From an uncultured Lachnospiraceae bacterium (GTDB lineage Bacteria; Bacillota; Clostridia; Lachnospirales; Lachnospiraceae): a stretch of 64,000 bases of DNA. Position numbers and translations under genes: made by a program. The notes under the pieces are model-generated. The model ran no database searches, had not been told where the DNA came from, and was given only the letters and a program-made list of their open reading frames with translations. The stretch is taken from contig ONBT01000009.1 of assembly GCA_900316075.1 (NCBI GenBank), positions 1-64,000 of the forward strand, read 5' to 3'. Positions 1 to 8,607 of this stretch are shown piece by piece (the first letter of the stretch is position 1; the number at the start of each line of letters is the position of its first letter).

Positions 1-1538
1 CCGAGCGCCCATACATGAAGAAAAGACACCATGGCGGATTCGCCGCCGCCTAAGTTCAGGCAGTCGTTCCAGTCGGCCCGGAGTCCGAGACAGATGCCGT
101 CCGCCCCGGTCTCTTTGTCCGAGAAGTCCAGAATCCGCTTCATATGCTCGTAGACGCTGGCCTCGCCGCCGTCGGCAAAGCCGACGCGCTCGGCCGCGAG
201 CCCCGTATCCCCCGTCTCCCGGATGTACTCCACGATGGCAGGGACGAGCCAGAGGGCATCGTCGGAGCAGGCGTCCTCCAGCCCGTGGACATAGGAAGAA
301 GCGTCCCGGTCCGGAATCACGGTCGGGGACTTGAAGGGCTTTTTGGCATTGGGATCTCTGGGGGCGAACCAGGCCGGCTCAAAAAGGTGGATTCCGTAGC
401 CTGTGCTTGTGAGCCCCGACAGCAGTTCCATGATCCGCTGCCGGCAGCGGGCCGGATTCGAATGGGGAATCGTCATGGCGTCCTGGGCCGTGTCCCGGTA
501 GCCAAGGCCTGTCCGCCCGCCGACTTCGATGAAGGAGGCAAAGCGGGAGAAAGTGATATTGACCTCGGCCTGGTAGAGGTTCCAGATATTGAGCATGGTG
601 TTCATATCCTTATCCGGGGTATGAACCGTCTGCTTTCTGATCTTTGCCTCCCAATATTCCTTCAGACGGCCGTACTCGAAGTCCGCGGCCGCCGGGTCCT
701 GGTACTTCTTCCGGAGCCGGGTGCCTTCAATCTCTCCCCCTTCGCCCAGGAGGAAAATGATTCTCTTCTTCTCTCCGGGCTGCAGGGTGAGACGCTTCAT
801 GAAGGCTGCGCAGTGGTTGCCGGTCAGCTCGACGGACTGGGAAGTTTCTCCTTTGACCACCGCCTCCGGGGCCTTCTCCGAGCCGTAGGTTCCGAGGAAG
901 CTGTCCCGCATGGTGTCGAAGCCGTCCATGTCTTCATTTGATGTGAAGAACTGATATGCCCCCTCCTCATAGTGGAGGTCGTAGAGAATGATTCCGTTTT
1001 TGACTTCCGTACCCGTGCAGTAGAGACTCATCTGGAAGTTCTGGTTGTCCGACTGGACCTGGTGGAAAGAGAACTCGCAGTAAGGAAAAAGCGAGATATC
1101 CTTCGGCTCATCCCCGGTGTTTTCCAGGGTCACGTCCCAGAGGAGGACGTCCTCGCCCAGGGGAACCGCCATCTTCTGCACGGCATGAATATCCCGGTAG
1201 TCGCACTCATAGACGGAGTAGGAAAGGCCGTGGCGAGCCTTGTAGCGAGCCGCAGTGAGGGGCTTCCCCACCGGCTGCCAGGAGACGGACCAGAAGTCCC
1301 CGTCGCTATTGTCTCTGAGGTAGGTATAGAAGCCCGGGGAATCCATGGGCACCCCGTTGCCCCGAAACTTCGTAATCCGGTGGTTCTCCGCCGAGCCGCA
1401 GAAGAGGTAGCCCCCGGCCGTATGATTTACGACCGCGCACATTCTCTCCACGCCCAGGTAGTTGGTCCACGAAGCCGGCAGGTCCACCCGGTCCATCACA
1501 TATTCCCGCTGTTCATCGTCGAAATGTCCGTACTGCAT
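1..1538 (-). CDS. GH94 sugar phosphorylase, N,N'-diacetylchitobiose phosphorylase-like (3' end outside window)
   Basis: The frame reads leftward from an ATG at 1538 (ribosome site AAGGAGAAGAC just before it) and is still open at the window edge, so about 512 N-terminal residues of a family that is usually about 800 long are present. The start (MQYGHFDDEQREYV), an ASFIEVGGRTGLGYRDTAQD stretch and RADWNDCLN near residue 490 are GH94 landmarks; the last carries the catalytic aspartate of the family. The GYGIHLFEPAWF and CSDDALWLVP segments fit the chitobiose phosphorylase branch better than cellobiose phosphorylase. Expected role is cytosolic phosphorolysis of a beta-linked disaccharide to sugar 1-phosphate plus monosaccharide. 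No signal peptide. Exact substrate is inferred from recalled similarity only. Confidence 0.88.
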   Translation of the reverse strand, partial: MQYGHFDDEQREYVMDRVDLPASWTNYLGVERMCAVVNHTAGGYLFCGSAENHRITKFRGNGVPMDSPGFYTYLRDNSDGDFWSVSWQPVGKPLTAARYKARHGLSYSVYECDYRDIHAVQKMAVPLGEDVLLWDVTLENTGDEPKDISLFPYCEFSFHQVQSDNQNFQMSLYCTGTEVKNGIILYDLHYEEGAYQFFTSNEDMDGFDTMRDSFLGTYGSEKAPEAVVKGETSQSVELTGNHCAAFMKRLTLQPGEKKRIIFLLGEGGEIEGTRLRKKYQDPAAADFEYGRLKEYWEAKIRKQTVHTPDKDMNTMLNIWNLYQAEVNITFSRFASFIEVGGRTGLGYRDTAQDAMTIPHSNPARCRQRIMELLSGLTSTGYGIHLFEPAWFAPRDPNAKKPFKSPTVIPDRDASSYVHGLEDACSDDALWLVPAIVEYIRETGDTGLAAERVGFADGGEASVYEHMKRILDFSDKETGADGICLGLRADWNDCLNLGGGESAMVSFLHVWAL

Positions 1539-1644
1539 GTCTTCTCCTTGAATGATTGTTTGAAGCCCGCCCCATGCGCTGCAGGGCATTTCAGAGCCGC
1601 CCGGTCCGCCGCACAGGACACCACTTTCATTGCAAGAAGAGTAT

Positions 1645-1675
1645 AAAAAAAGCAGGCATTCCGCTGAATGCCTGC
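1645..1675 (-). terminator. Rho-independent terminator of mnmA
   Basis: Arms GCAGGCATTC and GAATGCCTGC with a 4-nt loop, followed on the minus strand by seven T. It lies 41 bases beyond the mnmA stop and separates mnmA from the GH94 gene. Confidence 0.9.
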
Positions 1676-1715
1676 TCTTGTCAACTTTTTATCCCGCCTT
1701 GCGGCCAGGAAGTAT

Positions 1716-2885
1716 TCAATTTTCGGAAAGCACCCTGCAGATGGTCCCCCCGCCGAAGACGCAGTCCCCGTCGTAGAAGACCGCCGCCTGGCCCTTGGTG
1801 ATTGCCCGCTGGGGCTCGTCGAAAGTGACTCTGTAGTAGGTCTCTGCGGGGCTATAGGTATAAAGCTTGTTGGCGGAGCCGGAAGACTCCTTTTCAAAAT
1901 ACCCTTCTGCCTCTTCCGCTGTCAGCTTCTCCAGTGTCCCGGGCGCCTCGTGCCCCCGGTAACGGGTCATGACAGAGAGCTTCACCGGCACATCAAGGGA
2001 GTCCGTCATGATGAGGTTCATATCGGAGACCAGGAAGGACTTCGAGAAAACTCTTGCCTCCCTTCCCACGTATACAAGATTCTTCTCCATGTCCTTGTCG
2101 TAAACGAAGATGCGCTCTCCGGCCGCAATTCCAAGGCCCTTGCGCTGGCCGGTCGTGTAGCGGACCGCCCCCTTGTGGCGGCCTATACGATGTCCTTCTT
2201 CATCGAGAAAATCGCCTTCAGGATAGGTCTTTCCGGTATAGCGCTCCATAAAGGCCGCGTAATCCCCGTCGGGCACGAAGCAGATGTCCTGGGAGTCGCC
2301 TTTCTTCGCATTGATGAGCTCATGCTCTTCTGCAATCTTCCTCGTCTCTTCCTTCGTCATGCCGCCGAGGGGAAAGATGGTGTGGGCAAGCTCGTCCTGG
2401 GTCATGGAGTAGAGGACATAGGACTGGTCCTTGGCCGGATCCAGCCCCCGCTTCAAAAGCCACCGGCCCCGGCCCTCGTCGTACTCGATCCGGGCATAGT
2501 GGCCGGTCACCACATAGTCAAATCCCTTGTCGTTGGCGCATTTCCGCAGGGCTGCAAACTTGAGGTAGCGGTTGCACTCAATGCAGGGATTGGGCGTGCC
2601 CCCGGCCTCGTAAGTGGCGATGAAGGGCTTTATGACCCGGTCGGCAAACTCGGCCGACAGGTCCAGAATCTCATACTTCATCCCCAGCTTGATGGCGACA
2701 TAGGCGGCGTCATAGATGTCCTGGTCCGAGCAGCAGGTCTTCGTCTTCTTCTGCACCGGGGCGTCGCTAATATCATAGAGCTTCATCGTCGCGCCCATGC
2801 AGGTGTAGCCCCTCTCCAGCATCAGCACCGCCGACACCGAAGAATCCACACCCCCGCTCATGGCTATAAGCGCCGTCTTACTCAT
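1716..2885 (-). CDS. mnmA: tRNA-specific 2-thiouridylase MnmA
   Basis: MnmA (TrmU) adenylates and thiolates U34 of tRNAs for Lys, Glu and Gln in the cytosol. At 389 residues it is slightly longer than the usual 360-370. The PP-loop ATP pyrophosphatase motif SGGVDSS is at residues 9-15. The catalytic cysteine pair is present: C101 in GGTPNPCIECN and C202 in GDSQDICFVPDGDY. The C-terminal beta-barrel (TTGQRKGLGIAAGERIFVY) is complete. The upstream gap is filled by a tandem repeat, and a strong terminator follows. It appears to be its own transcription unit or the last gene after the symporter. Confidence 0.97.
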   Translation of the reverse strand: MSKTALIAMSGGVDSSVSAVLMLERGYTCMGATMKLYDISDAPVQKKTKTCCSDQDIYDAAYVAIKLGMKYEILDLSAEFADRVIKPFIATYEAGGTPNPCIECNRYLKFAALRKCANDKGFDYVVTGHYARIEYDEGRGRWLLKRGLDPAKDQSYVLYSMTQDELAHTIFPLGGMTKEETRKIAEEHELINAKKGDSQDICFVPDGDYAAFMERYTGKTYPEGDFLDEEGHRIGRHKGAVRYTTGQRKGLGIAAGERIFVYDKDMEKNLVYVGREARVFSKSFLVSDMNLIMTDSLDVPVKLSVMTRYRGHEAPGTLEKLTAEEAEGYFEKESSGSANKLYTYSPAETYYRVTFDEPQRAITKGQAAVFYDGDCVFGGGTICRVLSEN

Positions 2886-2902
2886 TCACTACCTGCCTCC
2901 CA

Positions 2903-3055
2903 TTGGCGGACTTTTGCGTCAAATCCACTTATGCGGCCCAGCCAGCCGGCCTGCTTTGGCGGACTTTTGCGTCAAATCCACTTATGCGGCCCAGCCCGGC
3001 CGCCTGCTTTGGCGGACTTTTGCGTCAAATTCACTTATGCGGCCCAAGCACTCCG
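2903..3055. repeat. 53-bp tandem repeat, three copies, between the symporter gene and mnmA
   Basis: A 38-nt core starting TTGGCGGACTTTTGCGTCAA recurs at 2903, 2956 and 3009, an exact 53-bp period, and fills almost the whole 176-bp gap. Core copies 1 and 2 are identical; copy 3 has a C-to-T change. Spacers between cores are similar (AGCCGGCCTGCT and CGGCCGCCTGCT type). No strong hairpin is visible in a single unit. Function unknown. Confidence 0.9.
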
Positions 3056-3061
3056 TCAACC

Positions 3062-4561
3062 TCACTCCCGCAGTCCGGACTTCTTCCTGTCCCAGAGCTC
3101 ATCATATGCATATCCGGTCACCCGCTGCAGCATCTTCTTCTCCGCTTCGGTAGCGACGGAGGAATCCTCCCCCTTCCTGCGGGCAATGTCCTTCTGCACT
3201 GCGGCGAATTCTTTCTTCTGTATAGGGAAGATAATGCCCAGGATCAGAAGGCCCGTGACCAGGGCCACAGGGACGAAGATATAGATCAGGCTGATGCCGT
3301 TCAAAGTTGCTGCGGACTGGCGGAGACCCTGACTTGCCAGACCTGAATCGTAGCCGACGCCGGCCAGGAACCAGGTGATGCAGGCGGCGGAAAGGCCGGA
3401 AGAAACCTTCCGGGCGAAGGTCGCCATGCCGGAAACCGTACCGGGCCGGCGAACCGAGGTAATGAGTTCATCCACGTCGGCCATATCCGCCATGATGGCG
3501 AAAATCGATGTAAGGGTAGCCGCATTGCCGACCCCGATGAAGAAGGTGCAGATCAGGACGCCTGCGAAAGAAGCCCCCTCATGGGCGAAGGCAAGGAGGG
3601 CAAGGGTTGCAATGATACGAATCGGAGCCCCGATCAGGATGGTGGTCCGCTTCGAAGTCTTTGCCATGACCGGTCCGAAGACCAGCATGCCGCAGAGCTG
3701 GGCGATGAGAAGGACCGCCATCGTGTAGGTGAGCCAGTGCTTGGAATAACCGTTCAGCACGTCCTCCACGAAATAGAGGGCCATGCCGGAGACAAAGTCC
3801 ATTCCGCACTGACCGGTCAGGTAGATGCCGACGAAGATGCGGAAAGACCGGCTCTTGAAAACGCTGACGGACTGGGCAAAGCTCTCTCCGAGGGAGGCTT
3901 TAAGGGGAGCCTTCTGGGGCTCCCAGGTCCCGGCAAAGGTGGCAATCGCCGTCAACGCATAGAGAAGACCGAAAAGCAGGGCGCATATGAGATACTGACT
4001 CTCGTTCGTCGTATCCTTGATGATGAAGGTCGGCACAAGGCCGGACACCATGGCGCCGAGCGTGGACCAGATCATACGGACATTGGAAAACTTCGACCGG
4101 GTCGCGTAGTCCTGGACCATGTCCGGCAGGAGGCCGTTATAGGGCACCATCAGGACCGTGAAGGCCGTGGAAAAGAGGACGTACATCAGGGCGTAGAAGG
4201 CAAACTTTGCGCCCACGCTCTCCGACGGAATCGTCAGCCACAGGCCGATGAAGGTGATGCCGGTCAGAATCGCCCCGACCAGGATATAGAACCGCTTGGC
4301 CCCCAGCTTGTGGACGGTCCGGTCCGTGATATTTCCCATGATGGGATCCGTGATGGCGTCCCACACATGCCCTATGAGGGGAATGACCCCGGCCAGGGCC
4401 GCCGGCATCCCGAGGGCCTTCATCAGAAAAGCCGTGAAAAATGTGTTGATGACGACGAAGGCCCCGCCCCCGGAAAACTCCGCCATGCCATAGAGCATCT
4501 GTGATTTGAGGCCGTAGGACGGCTTCCGGCCGCTGATCTGCCCCGTTTTTTCTTCTGCCAT
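3062..4561 (-). CDS. GPH-family sugar:cation symporter (MFS)
   Basis: Twelve-helix membrane transporter of the glycoside-pentoside-hexuronide family (melibiose carrier type), 499 residues. The signature between helices 2 and 3 is visible as WDAITDPIMGNITDRT. It should import a disaccharide or glycoside with Na+ or H+. It is transcribed toward mnmA from a start at 4561 with AAAGGAG seven bases upstream, and a copy of the dispersed TTATATTAGTAATAA motif abuts that ribosome site. The substrate cannot be read from sequence; the GH94 phosphorylase downstream of mnmA suggests a beta-disaccharide, but this is inference. Confidence 0.9.
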   Translation of the reverse strand: MAEEKTGQISGRKPSYGLKSQMLYGMAEFSGGGAFVVINTFFTAFLMKALGMPAALAGVIPLIGHVWDAITDPIMGNITDRTVHKLGAKRFYILVGAILTGITFIGLWLTIPSESVGAKFAFYALMYVLFSTAFTVLMVPYNGLLPDMVQDYATRSKFSNVRMIWSTLGAMVSGLVPTFIIKDTTNESQYLICALLFGLLYALTAIATFAGTWEPQKAPLKASLGESFAQSVSVFKSRSFRIFVGIYLTGQCGMDFVSGMALYFVEDVLNGYSKHWLTYTMAVLLIAQLCGMLVFGPVMAKTSKRTTILIGAPIRIIATLALLAFAHEGASFAGVLICTFFIGVGNAATLTSIFAIMADMADVDELITSVRRPGTVSGMATFARKVSSGLSAACITWFLAGVGYDSGLASQGLRQSAATLNGISLIYIFVPVALVTGLLILGIIFPIQKKEFAAVQKDIARRKGEDSSVATEAEKKMLQRVTGYAYDELWDRKKSGLRE

Positions 4562-4574
4562 TATTCTTTCTCCT

Positions 4575-4589
4575 TTATTACTAATATAA
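4575..4589 (-). repeat. Dispersed leader motif copy (TTATATTAGTAATAA)
   Basis: Reads GGGGTTATATTAGTAATAA on the minus strand and runs directly into the AAAGGAG ribosome site of the symporter gene. Member of the motif family described in the findings. Confidence 0.6.
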
Positions 4590-4705
4590 CCCCTATGCTA
4601 CCACAGAGTGCGTTTGGAAACCCGCACGTATCTGTAGAGTTTCTGTAAATTCCCTGTAAAGCCCCCACCTTGCTGCTTCCCTCCGGAGAAGACCGCCCCG
4701 GCGAA

Positions 4706-4718
4706 TTACATTAGTCAT
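4706..4718 (+). repeat. Dispersed motif copy (TTACATTAGTCAT)
   Basis: Overlaps the TGA stop of the GGDEF/EAL gene: on the minus strand the stop is immediately followed by CTAATGTAA. Opposite orientation to the copy at 4575, so the two face each other across one short gap. Confidence 0.6.
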
Positions 4719-7492
4719 GCGGCATCCACAGTCGGATGAATCTTGTTGACGACGGAGCCCATGATGATGATCCGGTCCGTCCCCTCCAGGCGGGAGACGA
4801 TGCTGATACAGAGCCAGCAGGACTGGCCGTCGGGCAGGGGCATGGAAACGTAGGCGTCCCGGTCGTTTTCATCCGCGTCGGCAATGGCGGCCCGGACAGA
4901 CCGGTTGAAGTCCCCGCTGCCCAGGTAGACCGGGCCCCGCTGTTCAATCGTGAAGCCAAACTTGTCCGCCCACTCCCGGGCCCGGTCGCTGACCCGGAGG
5001 TAGATCAGGCTCTCGCCCTCCTTTTCGATCTGGAAGGCGATATCGCTCATGGGAATGCCCTCGAAGACGACGCCGGGGGACTTGTCGATGTCGATGAAGG
5101 CCGCCCGGGCATAGTAGTCGTACTCCGCTTTGGAGATGGACTGGTCGAGGAAGGTCGAAAGCTCTTCGGCTTTCAGGTCCTGTGGCTTGCTGAAATAGAA
5201 GCCCTGTATCAGGTTTCCACCGCACTGACGGACAAATTCCAGCTGCTCCTTCGTCTCGACTCCCTCCACCAGGGCGATGGTGTCAATGGAATGCATGAGC
5301 TGGATCATATACTTCAGGATGGCGAAAGCCTTGGGATTTTTCTCCGAATCTCTGAGGAATTCGAGGTCGATCTTCGCCGCGTTAACCCGCAGGTCCTTCA
5401 ATGTGTTGAGGGAGGACATGCCGGACCCGAAGTCATCCAGCCAGACCAGGTAGCCCAGGTCCTCAAGGCGAAGGATATCCTTCCGGATCTGGGGGCTGTC
5501 GGAAAAGGCCGACTCCGTGACCTCGATTCGGAGCAGGTCCTTCGGTATCCCGTAGGAACTTACAATGCTGTCAATCCGGGCCGGCAGGTCGCAGGACTCG
5601 AAGTCGGTCCGGGAGAAATTCACGGAGACATACTTGTTCCAGACCGAAAGGTCCTGCTTCGAAAGCATGGCGCATACTTCTTTGAGGATATGAAAGTCCA
5701 GGAAGTAGGACTCATGGGCCTCTTCCAGAACCGGAACAAAGGTGCCGGGAGAGAGGAAGCCCTTCTCCGGATCATTCCACCGGGCCAGGGCCTCGAAGCC
5801 GGAGCACACCCCGGAGAGGGAGGCGATGATGGGCTGGTAGTAGGGAAGGATATAGCCCCTGTCAATGGCCTCTGCGAAGTGGTTCTGGACGAAGGTCTTT
5901 ATATCCCGGGCCCTGTCCATGTCGTCGTCGTAGACCTGCAGGCCGATGCCGGTCTTCCCCCGGAGGGAATCGGCTGCATACTTCGCCATATCGATGCAGG
6001 CCCGGGCCCCGGAAGCCGCTCCCTTTTCGGAAACATGGTAGACCCCGGCCCGGAGGCGGATATAGATCTTCCCGTCGAAGGAGGACAGGCGCTGCTGGAT
6101 GCGGCGCAGGCGTCTCTCGTAATCGTTCCGTTCCGTCAGCAGGGCGAAGTGATCGTTCTCCCGGCTGCAGGGGTCTCCGGGGAACTCCATGGCCAGATAC
6201 TCGACCATGGCCTTCAGTATCCGGTCCCCGGTCCGGAAACCGTATTCCTTGTTCAGCTGCTGGAAGCGGTCCAGATCCAGGAAGAGGATGTACATGGCAT
6301 CCGTGAGATGGATGGCATTGAGGGTCTGAACGAAGCTGCCGACTGTCAGGGCCCCGGTCAGGGCGTCGCGTTCTTCTCCCCCTTCCTCTTTTTCAAAGGC
6401 CGAGGTCTCGAGGATACTGCCCCTTGCGATGGCCTTGGACTGGAAAAGGGTCCCGTCAGCCGCCGAAATCATGGCCCGGACCTCCCGCTCATTCTGCGGA
6501 CTGCCGACACAGTAGCCGATGGTCACCGTCCGGCCGGTTTCTGCATCAAAGGCCTTCTGCAATTCTTCCAGCCTTCCGGCGAAATCTTCTCTGGGCATGT
6601 CCCGGGTCATGACGAGGAATTCGTCGCCCCCGTAGCGGTAGGCCCTGAAGAAGGTCCCCTCGTATCCCCTGCACAGGCAGTCGGAGAGGCTCCGGAGCAG
6701 GGCGACACTTGCTTCTTCTCCCTTTTCGGCCAGATAGCTGCGGAAGCCGTCAATATCTATGAGAGCCGCACAGGTGAAGCTGCCCGCGAATTCCTGCATA
6801 TCTTCGATCATGCCGGTGGAATTCGAAAGCCCCGTCTCTTCATCCGTTCGCCCTTTGATGTAGAGCTTGCGGTTCGCCTCCTTCAGTTCCTGCAGTATGC
6901 TGTAGCGGTCGATGAAGGAACGTCGGCGGACGACGGAAAGACCTATGCAGAGAAAAATAAAAATGAACAGGTCGTATGCATCCTGCCAGGCAAGAGGAAG
7001 CTGAAAAATCTGAAAAATTCCCGTGAAGACAGCCCCCGTCAGGGAATAGTTGATGATGTCCCGATAGAGGGGAAGGGACGACAGGGCCGGTACCGGCAGC
7101 ATGATCAGCATGGCCTCTATATAGAGACTGGACCCTGCCTGGGTGCTAAATACAGAGAACACGCCCATGAGCTGGGTAATCATCATCTGCCCGCAGAAAA
7201 TGTTCTCCGCCAGCTGCATATGATCCGGCAGGAGCTTCTTCAGAAGGACCGGCGCCAGAAAGAGAATCGGCAGATTCAGGAGAATGACCAGACCATAGAC
7301 CAGATCCGGGTGAGCGAAGACCGTGGATACCGCCACCTTCGGCTGCAGGGCCAGTCCCGCAAAGCCCAGGAGGCCAATCACCACGGAAATCGCACAAGAG
7401 GCCCGGGCGGCAAAGGCATTCGTCCGCACCTGTCTCTCCAGAAAGTCCCGGTCGTTTTTGTAAGGATTCTTGAAAAGCTGTCTTCGTCCCAT
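4715..7492 (-). CDS. Membrane GGDEF-GGDEF-EAL cyclic-di-GMP enzyme
   Basis: About 925 residues from the ATG at 7492; an in-frame ATG at 7546 would add 18 unlikely residues, and neither has a strong ribosome site. The N-terminal ~180 residues hold about six membrane helices. A first GGDEF domain has an intact YRYGGDEFLV motif (diguanylate cyclase). A second GGDEF-like domain has SRENDHFAL in place of the active site and should be inactive. The EAL domain keeps EALARW, SVNFSR, EVTES, DDFGSG, the lysine of AKIDLEFL and EGVET, so phosphodiesterase activity is likely. A PAS-like C-terminal region of about 170 residues follows. It lies downstream of the pilus operon, which cyclic-di-GMP often controls; that link is inference. 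Confidence 0.93.
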   Translation of the reverse strand: MGRRQLFKNPYKNDRDFLERQVRTNAFAARASCAISVVIGLLGFAGLALQPKVAVSTVFAHPDLVYGLVILLNLPILFLAPVLLKKLLPDHMQLAENIFCGQMMITQLMGVFSVFSTQAGSSLYIEAMLIMLPVPALSSLPLYRDIINYSLTGAVFTGIFQIFQLPLAWQDAYDLFIFIFLCIGLSVVRRRSFIDRYSILQELKEANRKLYIKGRTDEETGLSNSTGMIEDMQEFAGSFTCAALIDIDGFRSYLAEKGEEASVALLRSLSDCLCRGYEGTFFRAYRYGGDEFLVMTRDMPREDFAGRLEELQKAFDAETGRTVTIGYCVGSPQNEREVRAMISAADGTLFQSKAIARGSILETSAFEKEEGGEERDALTGALTVGSFVQTLNAIHLTDAMYILFLDLDRFQQLNKEYGFRTGDRILKAMVEYLAMEFPGDPCSRENDHFALLTERNDYERRLRRIQQRLSSFDGKIYIRLRAGVYHVSEKGAASGARACIDMAKYAADSLRGKTGIGLQVYDDDMDRARDIKTFVQNHFAEAIDRGYILPYYQPIIASLSGVCSGFEALARWNDPEKGFLSPGTFVPVLEEAHESYFLDFHILKEVCAMLSKQDLSVWNKYVSVNFSRTDFESCDLPARIDSIVSSYGIPKDLLRIEVTESAFSDSPQIRKDILRLEDLGYLVWLDDFGSGMSSLNTLKDLRVNAAKIDLEFLRDSEKNPKAFAILKYMIQLMHSIDTIALVEGVETKEQLEFVRQCGGNLIQGFYFSKPQDLKAEELSTFLDQSISKAEYDYYARAAFIDIDKSPGVVFEGIPMSDIAFQIEKEGESLIYLRVSDRAREWADKFGFTIEQRGPVYLGSGDFNRSVRAAIADADENDRDAYVSMPLPDGQSCWLCISIVSRLEGTDRIIIMGSVVNKIHPTVDAA

Positions 7493-7683
7493 AAGCGGTC
7501 TACCATCAGGCCATTGCCGTCCGTCGTCCGGATCGGCGGCACACATTTTTCATGAATAATGCAATACTACCACAACTCCCGCCAAATGTGGACTTTCCGC
7601 CCGAAATTTTAGCTTCGTGACAAGTAGAAATTGACCGGGTTGAAAAGCTCCTCTTCCCTGTCCATAAGAACCGCAATGCAGGG

Positions 7684-7712
7684 TTTCAAACTTCCCTCCC
7701 GCCTGTTATAAT
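7684..7712 (+). promoter_or_regulatory. Promoter for the zeta-type TA remnant
   Basis: TTTCAA, a 17-bp spacer, then TATAAT preceded by TG one base upstream (extended -10), 46 bases before the antitoxin ATG. The -10 is perfect, the -35 weaker. Confidence 0.65.
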
Positions 7713-7758
7713 ACAGAAAAACTCCGCGCCCTCTTTGCGCAGAAAGCAGGTTTTTATT

Positions 7759-7938
7759 ATGTGCGACGTGAAAAAATACGAGAAAATCTATCAGGAAATC
7801 AAGAAGCTGACGCCGGAAGATGCCAACCAAATTGAAATGGAATCTTCCGACAAGGATGTAAAAAACTTCTACGCTATGATTGAAAGCCTTATTTTACAGA
7901 AGAGGCAGCGCGAAGTTGTTCAGAATGAGAGCTATTGA
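7759..7938 (+). CDS. Small antitoxin-like protein upstream of zeta-toxin remnant
   Basis: 59 residues, acidic and helical (MCDVKKYEKIYQEIKKLTPE...). The ATG at 7759 is preferred to an upstream in-frame one at 7735 because the gene's partner starts inside its stop codon (TGATG at 7936-7940), the usual translational coupling of epsilon-zeta-like pairs. I do not recognise the family by name; position and size argue for the antitoxin of the zeta-type kinase whose broken gene follows. The reading frame is intact while the toxin is not, which is how such modules usually decay. Confidence 0.6.
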   Translation: MCDVKKYEKIYQEIKKLTPEDANQIEMESSDKDVKNFYAMIESLILQKRQREVVQNESY

Positions 7939-8346
7939 TGGAAACCCCCAGATACATCCTTATAGCCGGGGTGAACGGCTCCGGGAAATCCACCATTTAC
8001 CACTCTTTGTGGAAAGAGCATTATCCGAAATATCAAATCATCCAGTGAAAACGGCTATATAGTTGACATCTACTATATCGGAGTCGATTCACCAGAGACA
8101 GCGAAAATGCGCGTTCGCAATCGTGTCAGCCACGGAGGCCACGGCATTCCTGACGAGGATATCGAGCGGCGCTATTACCAGAGCTTTGAAAATCTGAATC
8201 TCGTTCTTCCCTATTGTCACTCGGTCCGTTTTTACGACAACACAGATTCGTTCCGCCGCATCGCAAGTTATGAAAAAGGCGTTCTCGTGCCCTTCGACGA
8301 AAACGCCCCTCTCCCCACCTGGTTCACGACCTACATCCACCTATAA
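7938..8346 (+). pseudogene. Zeta-toxin family kinase, internal deletion and frameshift
   Basis: The 5' part encodes 36 residues with a complete P-loop (ILIAGVNGSGKSTIY) and stops at 8046. The C-terminal part resumes one base out of frame at about 8044 and runs to 8346 (NGYIVDIYYIGVDS, NGGHGIP-like SHGGHGIPDEDIERRYYQS, VRFYDNTDSFRR). Intact members of this family are near 195-200 residues; these two parts total about 137, so about 60 central residues, including the region that should hold the substrate-binding arm, are missing. Zeta toxins phosphorylate UDP-N-acetyl sugars and block wall synthesis; this copy should be inactive. Confidence 0.85.
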
Positions 8347-8349
8347 AAG

Positions 8350-8386
8350 CCCCGCCCTCCGGCAGCTGAGCCGGAGGGCGGGGTTT
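8350..8386. terminator. Bidirectional terminator between two TA remnants
   Basis: 14-bp GC-rich arms CCCCGCCCTCCGGC and GCCGGAGGGCGGGG around a 6-nt loop, with TTT after it on the plus strand and A-rich sequence before it, so it can serve the zeta remnant and the convergent brnA gene. Confidence 0.9.
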
Positions 8387-8391
8387 CATCT

Positions 8392-8607
8392 TCATTCCCA
8401 AGTCATTTTCAATTGCTTCTTGTGCTCAGCGCAATCCCGGAGATAGAGATTGATCAGAACCTGATATGGAATCCCGTTGGCACTTGACTGCTCCTTGAAG
8501 TAGTCGACCGTATCGTTGTCAATATTGATCGTAATCTGCTTCTTCAGGCGCTTTGCATAAGGGTTCGGCCTGGGATTCAGTTTTGCGATATCGTATTCAT
8601 CTCTCAT
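8392..8607 (-). CDS. brnA: BrnA-type antitoxin (ribbon-helix-helix)
   Basis: 71 residues from the ATG at 8607, chosen because AAGGAGG lies 10 bases upstream and because it overlaps the end of brnT (ATGAGAGATGA). The core KKQITINIDNDTVDYFKEQS followed by GIPYQVLINLYLRDC is the ribbon-helix-helix DNA-binding and dimerisation unit of BrnA/CopG-like antitoxins. It normally binds BrnT and represses the operon. Since the toxin gene carries a stop codon, the protein may now act only as a DNA-binding protein. Gene order toxin then antitoxin is standard for brnTA. Confidence 0.85.
   Translation of the reverse strand: MRDEYDIAKLNPRPNPYAKRLKKQITINIDNDTVDYFKEQSSANGIPYQVLINLYLRDCAEHKKQLKMTWE

Noticed and set aside
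144..1646. Plus-strand frames at the left edge
   Set aside because: They lie opposite the GH94 gene, whose minus-strand translation shows family motifs and a good ribosome site.
4736..7555. A 939-residue plus-strand open frame opposite the GGDEF/EAL gene
   Set aside because: It mirrors the minus-strand gene in a GC-rich region, has no recognisable domain and no ribosome site; the minus strand shows clear catalytic motifs.
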